A DNA stretch of 64,000 nt from Clostridiales bacterium (GTDB lineage: Bacteria; Bacillota; Clostridia; Saccharofermentanales; Saccharofermentanaceae): the NCBI GenBank assembly GCA_017478485.1, contig JAFVDI010000028.1, forward strand, positions 124,001 to 188,000, read 5' to 3'. The position numbers and the translations under genes are program-made. Below the pieces are notes generated by a model that was not told the origin of the DNA, did no database searches, and saw nothing but the letters and a program-made list of their open reading frames with translations. Shown in pieces: positions 59,281 through 64,000 of this stretch (position 1 is the stretch's first letter; each line of letters opens with the position of its first letter).

Positions 59281-59460
59281 ATGCCTAAAGATCCCAATAT
59301 CCTTTTAAGCTATATCAACACGCAGTTAAGGGACACCTACGATTCACTCGAAGAGCTCTGCAGATCACTTGACCTGGACGAGCTCGAAGTCAAGACTTCG
59401 CTCCGCGGTATAGGTTACGAATACGACGAGGGTTTGAACAAATTCATCCCCGTAACATGA
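59281..59460 (+). CDS. DUF4250-family small protein
   Basis: The protein has 59 residues. It begins MPKDPNILLSYINTQLRD and ends IGYEYDEGLNKFIPVT, matching the DUF4250 pattern found across Clostridia. AAAAGGAG precedes the ATG. The fold resembles a short helix-turn-helix, but no function is established. Confidence 0.88.
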   Translation: MPKDPNILLSYINTQLRDTYDSLEELCRSLDLDELEVKTSLRGIGYEYDEGLNKFIPVT

Positions 59461-59465
59461 AAACA

Positions 59466-59483
59466 GGCGGTGAAAACCGCCTT
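59466..59483 (+). terminator. Intrinsic terminator after the DUF4250 gene
   Basis: AGGCGGT-GAAA-ACCGCCT followed by TTTTAT. Confidence 0.9.
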
Positions 59484-59596
59484 TTTATATAAAGAAAATA
59501 CATCTGTGATGTGCTATAATTTCGCCGGCAAAATATAACGGCAGGCACATCAGTGCTTTTCGCCTGACCATAATCAAAATTCAAGGAGATACACCT

Positions 59597-61189
59597 ATGA
59601 AAAGAAGACCAGTAGTTCTCATGGTTCTTGACGGTTTCGGTCTTACCGACACCAAGGAATACAATGCCATCGCCATGGCTAACACACCCGTCATCGACAA
59701 GCTCATGGCTGAGTGCCCTTTCGTTAAGGGCTATGCATCCGGTCTGGCGGTAGGACTTCCTGACGGCCAGATGGGCAACTCCGAGGTCGGCCACATGAAC
59801 ATCGGTTCCGGAAGGATCATCTATCAGGACCTCACACTCATCACAAAGTACATCGAAGACGGCGTCTTCTTTAAGAACGAGGACCTCCTCCGTGCCATCA
59901 ACAACTGCAAAGAGAAGAATTCAGACCTTCACGTCTGGGGCCTCCTCTCCGACGGTGGCGTCCACTCACACAACACACACCTCTATGCGATCCTCGAGCT
60001 CTGCAAGAGAGAAGGATTCGACAGAGTCTATGTTCACCCCTTCTTCGACGGCCGTGATACACCTCCGGCATCCGGTAAGGATTATCTCCAGGCACTTGTC
60101 GACAAGATGGCTGAGATTGGCGTAGGTAAGGTCGCTTCAATGTCCGGCCGTTACTATGCAATGGACAGAGACAACAACTGGGACAGGATCCAGACAGCTT
60201 ACGACTCTCTCGTTCTCGGTGAGGGCGTTAAGGATACGGACTGCATTGCAGCTATGCAGAAGTCATACGACGCGGGCGTAACAGACGAGTTCGTCCTCCC
60301 TACAGTCATCGTTGACAGCGAGGGCAAGCCTGTCTCAGTCGTTAAGCCTAACGACTCCGTAATCTTCTTCAACTTCCGTCCTGACCGTGCAAGAGAGATC
60401 ACAAAGGCTTTCTGCTACACAGACGAGGACATCGCAGCTCAGCCCGGTGACGCTTCCGACACGAAGTGCATAAAGTACCTCAAGAGAGCTAACGGCTTCA
60501 TGCCTCTCACATATGTCTGCTTCAAGGACTACGATGAACTCATTCCCAACAAGTTCGTCGCTTTCAAGAAGGAAGAGATCAAGAACACACTCGGTGAATA
60601 TCTTGCGGCAAACGGCCTCAAGCAGCTCCGTATCGCTGAGACAGAGAAGTATGCTCACGTTACCTTCTTCTTTAACGGCGGTATCGAGGAGCCCAACAAG
60701 GATGAGGACCGTACACTCGTTCCCTCACCTGCAGTTGCTACATATGACCTCAAGCCTGAGATGAGCGCTCCCGAGGTTTCCGAGAAGCTCGATGCAGCTA
60801 TCTGCTCCGACAAGTACGATGTAGTCATCATCAACTTTGCTAACCCCGACATGGTCGGCCACACAGGCGTTCTCGAAGCTGCCATCAAGGCTGTTGAGAG
60901 AGTTGACGCTTGCGTAGGCGGCGCTGTTGAAGCAGTCAAGAAGATGAACGGTGTTCTCTTCATCTGCGCAGACCACGGCAACGCAGAGCAGATGATGAAC
61001 CTCGAGACAATGCAGCCTCACACTGCACACACAACGAACCCCGTTCCGTTCATCCTCTACAACTACGATCCCGAGTACACACTCCGTGAGGGCGGCCGCC
61101 TATGCGACATCGCTCCCACTCTCCTTGAGATCATGGGTCTTCCTCAGCCTGCTGAGATGACAGGCGAGTCACTTCTCATCAAGAAGTAA
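59597..61189 (+). CDS. gpmI: 2,3-bisphosphoglycerate-independent phosphoglycerate mutase
   Basis: The protein has 530 residues. PVVLMVLDGFGLTD carries the first metal Asp, GNSEVGHMNIGSGRIIYQDLT the phosphoserine residue (Ser in GNSEVGH), and FICADHGNAEQM with HTTNPVPF the remaining manganese ligands. It interconverts 3- and 2-phosphoglycerate in glycolysis. AAGGAG precedes the ATG. Codon use is strongly biased, as in highly expressed genes. It ends in a strong terminator. Confidence 0.97.
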   Translation: MKRRPVVLMVLDGFGLTDTKEYNAIAMANTPVIDKLMAECPFVKGYASGLAVGLPDGQMGNSEVGHMNIGSGRIIYQDLTLITKYIEDGVFFKNEDLLRAINNCKEKNSDLHVWGLLSDGGVHSHNTHLYAILELCKREGFDRVYVHPFFDGRDTPPASGKDYLQALVDKMAEIGVGKVASMSGRYYAMDRDNNWDRIQTAYDSLVLGEGVKDTDCIAAMQKSYDAGVTDEFVLPTVIVDSEGKPVSVVKPNDSVIFFNFRPDRAREITKAFCYTDEDIAAQPGDASDTKCIKYLKRANGFMPLTYVCFKDYDELIPNKFVAFKKEEIKNTLGEYLAANGLKQLRIAETEKYAHVTFFFNGGIEEPNKDEDRTLVPSPAVATYDLKPEMSAPEVSEKLDAAICSDKYDVVIINFANPDMVGHTGVLEAAIKAVERVDACVGGAVEAVKKMNGVLFICADHGNAEQMMNLETMQPHTAHTTNPVPFILYNYDPEYTLREGGRLCDIAPTLLEIMGLPQPAEMTGESLLIKK

Positions 61190-61210
61190 TACAAAACCCA
61201 GGCAAACGAT

Positions 61211-61236
61211 AAGGGGTGCAGTCATCTGCACCCCTT
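61211..61236 (+). terminator. Intrinsic terminator of gpmI
   Basis: AAGGGGTGCAG and CTGCACCCCTT with a TCAT loop, followed by T residues. Confidence 0.93.
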
Positions 61237-61295
61237 TTTTCTGTTTTGAAATCGATCATATCCGGATGTATACGGCATCTGCAAAACAATATCAC

Positions 61296-61385
61296 TTATA
61301 ATTTTCCGCTCTTTTTTCGGGCAAAAATTATAACTTTGGACTGTTTTTTATAATTTTTTGCGTTTTTCGAGCCAAAAAATTATAA
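61296..61385. repeat. Two tandem AT-rich hairpins with shared arms
   Basis: Hairpin 1 has arms TTATAATTTT (61296-61305) and AAAATTATAA (61324-61333). Hairpin 2 has perfect 13-base arms TTATAATTTTTTG (61348-61360) and CAAAAAATTATAA (61373-61385). The loops are related (cgctcttttttcgggc and cgtttttcgagc). They lie in the gap between gpmI and thrH. Neither is a normal terminator. Confidence 0.75.
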
Positions 61386-61416
61386 GACGCCGCAATGGCA
61401 CCCGCCAAACAGCCTC

Positions 61417-62025
61417 TCAGTTCGAATCCGGAACCGCCTTGATGGCAGCGAGAAGATCCGAGAATTCCTCGAAAGCGGGAATGTCCGGGTTGTCGGCGAT
61501 GATCTTCTCCGTGCTCTTGAAAAGGAATCCTGCCTTTGAAGCCTTGATCATGTCGAGGTCGTTGTAAGAGTCGCCTGAAGCGATGGTGTCAAAGCCGATG
61601 GACTGAAGCGCGCGGACCGTTGAGAGCTTTGAGTTCTCGATCCTCATCTTGAAGTCCTCGATCATGCCGTCCTCGCCTACAACGAGAGAATTGCAGAACA
61701 GTGCGGGATAGCCAAGCTTTGCCATGAGGGGCATTGCGAACTGTGTGAACGTGTCGCTGATTATGATGACCTGCATGTCCTTGCGGAGCTCATCTAAGAA
61801 TTCCTTTGCTCCGGGAAGCGGATCGATCTGGGAGATAACATTCTGGATCTCCTTGAGGCCAAGTCCGTGCTCACGGAGGATGCCGAGTCTCCAGCGCATG
61901 AGCTTGTCATAGTCGGGTTCGTCACGGGTGGTGCGCTTGAGTTCCGGGATGCCGGAAACCTTTGAGAATTCGATCCAGATCTCAGGGACAAGTACGCCCT
62001 CCATATCAAGACAGACTATGTTCAT
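61417..62025 (-). CDS. thrH: ThrH-like phosphoserine phosphatase / homoserine phosphotransferase
   Basis: The protein has 202 residues. It begins MNIVCLDMEGVLVPEIWIEF, followed by TTRDEPDYDKLMRWRLGILREHGL, nearly the ThrH family text. HAD motifs are DMEG (with Glu in the second position), ISDTF and GDSYNDLDM. ThrH dephosphorylates phosphoserine and can pass the phosphate to homoserine. AGGAGG precedes the ATG at 62025. It begins 32 bases after the MBOAT gene on the same strand. Confidence 0.93.
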   Translation of the reverse strand: MNIVCLDMEGVLVPEIWIEFSKVSGIPELKRTTRDEPDYDKLMRWRLGILREHGLGLKEIQNVISQIDPLPGAKEFLDELRKDMQVIIISDTFTQFAMPLMAKLGYPALFCNSLVVGEDGMIEDFKMRIENSKLSTVRALQSIGFDTIASGDSYNDLDMIKASKAGFLFKSTEKIIADNPDIPAFEEFSDLLAAIKAVPDSN

Positions 62026-62057
62026 ATAATTACCTCCTGTATAAACCGATCGAAAGA

Positions 62058-63596
62058 TCAGATCCTTGCGTAAATGAATGCTCCTGAATCGTAGCCCAAG
62101 CCGTACATGCCGAAAACGAGAACGGCGATGAACAGCAGCATAAAGACTGCCCATGAAACCACGAGCGGCTTTGAAGCTATCTTCTCGAGAACCAGGCGCG
62201 GAGCTTCCTCCTGCTTCTCACGGTATTTGTAGATATCCACTGCGATAAGGACAGCGAGAGATGCGAACAGAACGATCCAGTTTGAAGTATCAAGACCAAG
62301 TGAAGCGATCCACTCGCCGTTTATTGCAAAAGGCCTGAATATCGCCTTGTACATTTCGATTGCGTCAGGGACATTTACTGCCCTGAAGAAGATGTGGCCG
62401 AGCATGACCAGAAAGAAAGTTCTTGCCGTCTGGAAGATCTTGTAAGGGAGCTTGTCGCTGTGAAGGACCTTCCTGAGCTTTACTGAAACGGGCTCTACGA
62501 TCTCACCTAAGATGATGTAGAAGCAATGCAGAAGTCCCGTACCGATTACGTACTTCATAAGACCGCCGTGCCAGTAACCTACTGCTGCCCAAAGGATTAT
62601 CAGAGCGACATCAACGGGGATCTTCTTACCCTTCTTCTTTCCGAGGAGCTTCTTTGAAACGTCACCTATCTTAATGAATGCGGGAGTACGAAGAAGCGGG
62701 TAGAACAGGTAATCACGAAGCCATCCGCCGAGTGTGATGTGCCAGCGCTGCCAGTATTCCCTGATGGTGTGTGAAAGGAACGGGCTGTTGAAGTTCTCGG
62801 GAAGATCTATGCCCAAAAAGTGCGATGCTCCGAGGACAACGTCCATGCACCCGGAGAAGTCGGCATAGAGCTCGATCGCGAAAGCAGCAGCTCCGATGAA
62901 GACATAAAGTCCAGTGTAGGTTTCGTGATTGCCGTAGATATTGTTTACGATAATCGCGATCCTGTCCGCGATGACGAGTTTTTTGAAGAAACCCCAGGCA
63001 ATCCTGATCGCGCTGTCCCTCAATCTGTCAAAAGAGAACTTTGCATTCTTTGAGCCGTCGAGCTTGACGGAAAGGTCTGCATAGGAATTCATAGGCCCTG
63101 ATGTGAAATAAGGGAAATAAGTCGCGAAAAGAAGATATCTGAAGAAGTTCTTCTCGGGAGCGGTCTTCTCCCACCTGACATCAAGGGTGTATCCGATGAG
63201 CTGCAGAGTATAGAAAGCCATTCCGACCGGAAGAACATAGGTCATGAATGTCTTTGTCGCGGGTGATGCTGCGAGTACCTGGTTAAGGCTCTCTTCGAAC
63301 ATGCCGATGACGCCGTAGTATCTGACGGCGCAGAGGATGCCGAGGTTAAGGATGACCGTTATGATCGCCGAAACATTGCGCAGGCCCTTCTTCTTGTCAG
63401 GTCCGCATAGCAGACCTCCGATGAAGGTCGTTACTGCCTCGAGCAATACGAATACGAGTGAATAGAATCCGCATGAAGCGCAGAACGCCAAACTCGCAAT
63501 GAGCAATATCCACCGTCTCGCGCCTCCGGGCACAAGATAGTAGATGATCGCGGTTATCGCGACAAATGCAAGAAAAGCAGCTGATACGAGCGACAT
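62058..63596 (-). CDS. MBOAT-family O-acyltransferase
   Basis: The protein has 512 residues with about ten membrane helices. FTSGPMNSYADL, ADFSGCMDVVLGASHFLGI, WQRWHITLGGWLRDYLFYPL and WHGGLMKYVIGTGLLH are the DltB/AlgI signatures, the last with the catalytic histidine. It should transfer an acyl group from a carrier protein, encoded 4 bases upstream, to a polymer outside the membrane. The linked FkbH-type gene suggests the group may be glyceryl or similar rather than D-alanyl. Confidence 0.93.
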   Translation of the reverse strand: MSLVSAAFLAFVAITAIIYYLVPGGARRWILLIASLAFCASCGFYSLVFVLLEAVTTFIGGLLCGPDKKKGLRNVSAIITVILNLGILCAVRYYGVIGMFEESLNQVLAASPATKTFMTYVLPVGMAFYTLQLIGYTLDVRWEKTAPEKNFFRYLLFATYFPYFTSGPMNSYADLSVKLDGSKNAKFSFDRLRDSAIRIAWGFFKKLVIADRIAIIVNNIYGNHETYTGLYVFIGAAAFAIELYADFSGCMDVVLGASHFLGIDLPENFNSPFLSHTIREYWQRWHITLGGWLRDYLFYPLLRTPAFIKIGDVSKKLLGKKKGKKIPVDVALIILWAAVGYWHGGLMKYVIGTGLLHCFYIILGEIVEPVSVKLRKVLHSDKLPYKIFQTARTFFLVMLGHIFFRAVNVPDAIEMYKAIFRPFAINGEWIASLGLDTSNWIVLFASLAVLIAVDIYKYREKQEEAPRLVLEKIASKPLVVSWAVFMLLFIAVLVFGMYGLGYDSGAFIYARI

Positions 63597-63600
63597 TTAA

Positions 63601-63843
63601 TTATCCGAGGTGAGCCATGATCTTGTCGACCATCTCGCCGACATTCTTGAGACCTGTTGTCTCGCCCATCGTGAATCTGATTCCGAAGCCTCTCTCGATA
63701 GCTACGAGAAGATTGATGTGCTCCAGTGAATCCCAGCCGTCAACATCAGCTGCGGTCGTAGCATCATTTACATTGATGTCTTCATCATCGAAAACATCCT
63801 GGAATATCTCGTTAAGCTTTACGAAAACTTCTTCTCTGGTCAT
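63601..63843 (-). CDS. Acyl carrier protein of the MBOAT module
   Basis: The protein has 80 residues. DVDGWDSLEHINLLVAIE holds the phosphopantetheine serine in DSL. It is acidic and helical, like DltC or the small ACPs paired with FkbH proteins. AAGGAGA precedes the ATG. It carries the activated acyl group between the FkbH-like enzyme and the MBOAT. Confidence 0.93.
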   Translation of the reverse strand: MTREEVFVKLNEIFQDVFDDEDINVNDATTAADVDGWDSLEHINLLVAIERGFGIRFTMGETTGLKNVGEMVDKIMAHLG

Positions 63844-63855
63844 TGATATATCTCC

Positions 63856-64000
63856 TTAATTGACTTTGATAGCAACATTCTTGCTGAAATACGGTGCGGA
63901 AAGATCAAGCTCCCACTCGGTAGACCCGTCTTCTGCCTCATGGATTTTAACAAATCCCTGCATACTGTAAAAGTCCTTAACCATTTTATTTTTGGCAGTA
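63856..64000 (-). CDS. C-terminal end of an FkbH-like HAD-IIIC protein (cut by window edge)
   Basis: The last 47 codons are visible: TAKNKMVKDFYSMQGFVKIH, then ELDLSAPYFSKNVAIKVN and stop. The NKMVKDFY-x-x-x-GF pattern followed by a short strand-rich end is typical of FkbH-domain proteins. These load a glyceryl group from 1,3-bisphosphoglycerate onto an ACP. Its stop is 12 bases before the ACP start. The catalytic part lies outside the window, so the assignment rests on the tail and context. Confidence 0.65.
   Translation of the reverse strand, partial: TAKNKMVKDFYSMQGFVKIHEAEDGSTEWELDLSAPYFSKNVAIKVN

Noticed and set aside
61190..61416. A gene between gpmI and thrH
   Set aside because: The region holds only the gpmI terminator and the two AT-rich hairpins.

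Overview
The window reads as ordinary chromosome of an anaerobic Clostridia-like member of the Bacillota. The evidence is an oxygen-independent class III ribonucleotide reductase with its activase, a T-box riboswitch, CarD-like and AzlCD proteins, a spore-photoproduct-lyase-like radical SAM enzyme, Bacillota-style LexA and NrdR operators, and AGGAGG ribosome sites on most genes. I cannot name the genus. Apart from a few pseudogenes the window is densely coding, with many 4-base stop/start overlaps. I see no phage, transposon or CRISPR array.

Left part (1-16 kb). Secreted lipoproteins and a UshA-like phosphoesterase come first. Next are the wreck of a receiver/GGDEF/DegV gene, a TetR repressor with a clear operator pair controlling a flavodoxin-like gene, and an acetyltransferase. 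A nucleotide-signalling operon follows: two FecR-domain membrane proteins (the first broken by a one-base insertion), a CHASE2 class III nucleotide cyclase, and a metallo-beta-lactamase/GAF/GGDEF fusion. Then come zinc-ribbon membrane proteins, tRNA-Ser(GGA), tRNA-Thr(GGT), AzlCD and more lipoproteins.

Shikimate block (16-24 kb, minus strand). aroF, tyrA, aroB, aroA, aroC, a chorismate mutase/AroE/AroK fusion and aroQ take carbon from DAHP to chorismate and prephenate. The block is preceded by a previously unlisted 20-residue Tyr/Phe-rich leader peptide and an intrinsic terminator, the layout of ribosome-mediated attenuation. CarD, a tandem-domain PPK2 and a 48-codon orphan gene lie upstream.

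Middle (26-46 kb). A lipoprotein serine hydrolase and a HAD hydrolase are followed by nrdG-nrdD behind a promoter with two NrdR boxes 32 bp apart. A five-gene operon comes next: YfhO, nucleosidase, SPL-like radical SAM, SDR and GH2. It appears to start with a leaderless mRNA. trpS, an LTA-synthase-like phosphoglycerol transferase, small membrane proteins, maf and an extended SDR follow.

Right part (46-64 kb). A T-box leader controls an unusual HTH-cupin-acyl-CoA synthetase. A more AT-rich surface-sugar cassette (FAD oxidoreductase, two GT2 enzymes, aldo/keto reductase, TIM-barrel isomerase) follows. A DUF4130 DNA-repair-type gene has a LexA box inside its promoter. After tyrS, trxB, a thioesterase, a membrane gene split by an in-frame TGA, a TRIC-type channel, a DUF4250 gene, gpmI and thrH, the window ends in an FkbH-ACP-MBOAT acyl-transfer module cut by the right edge.

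The strongest second-look items are the Tyr/Phe attenuator, the SOS-controlled DUF4130 gene, the cyclase/diguanylate-cyclase operon with its quasipalindrome frameshift, four apparently leaderless promoters, and the T-box on a regulator-enzyme fusion.
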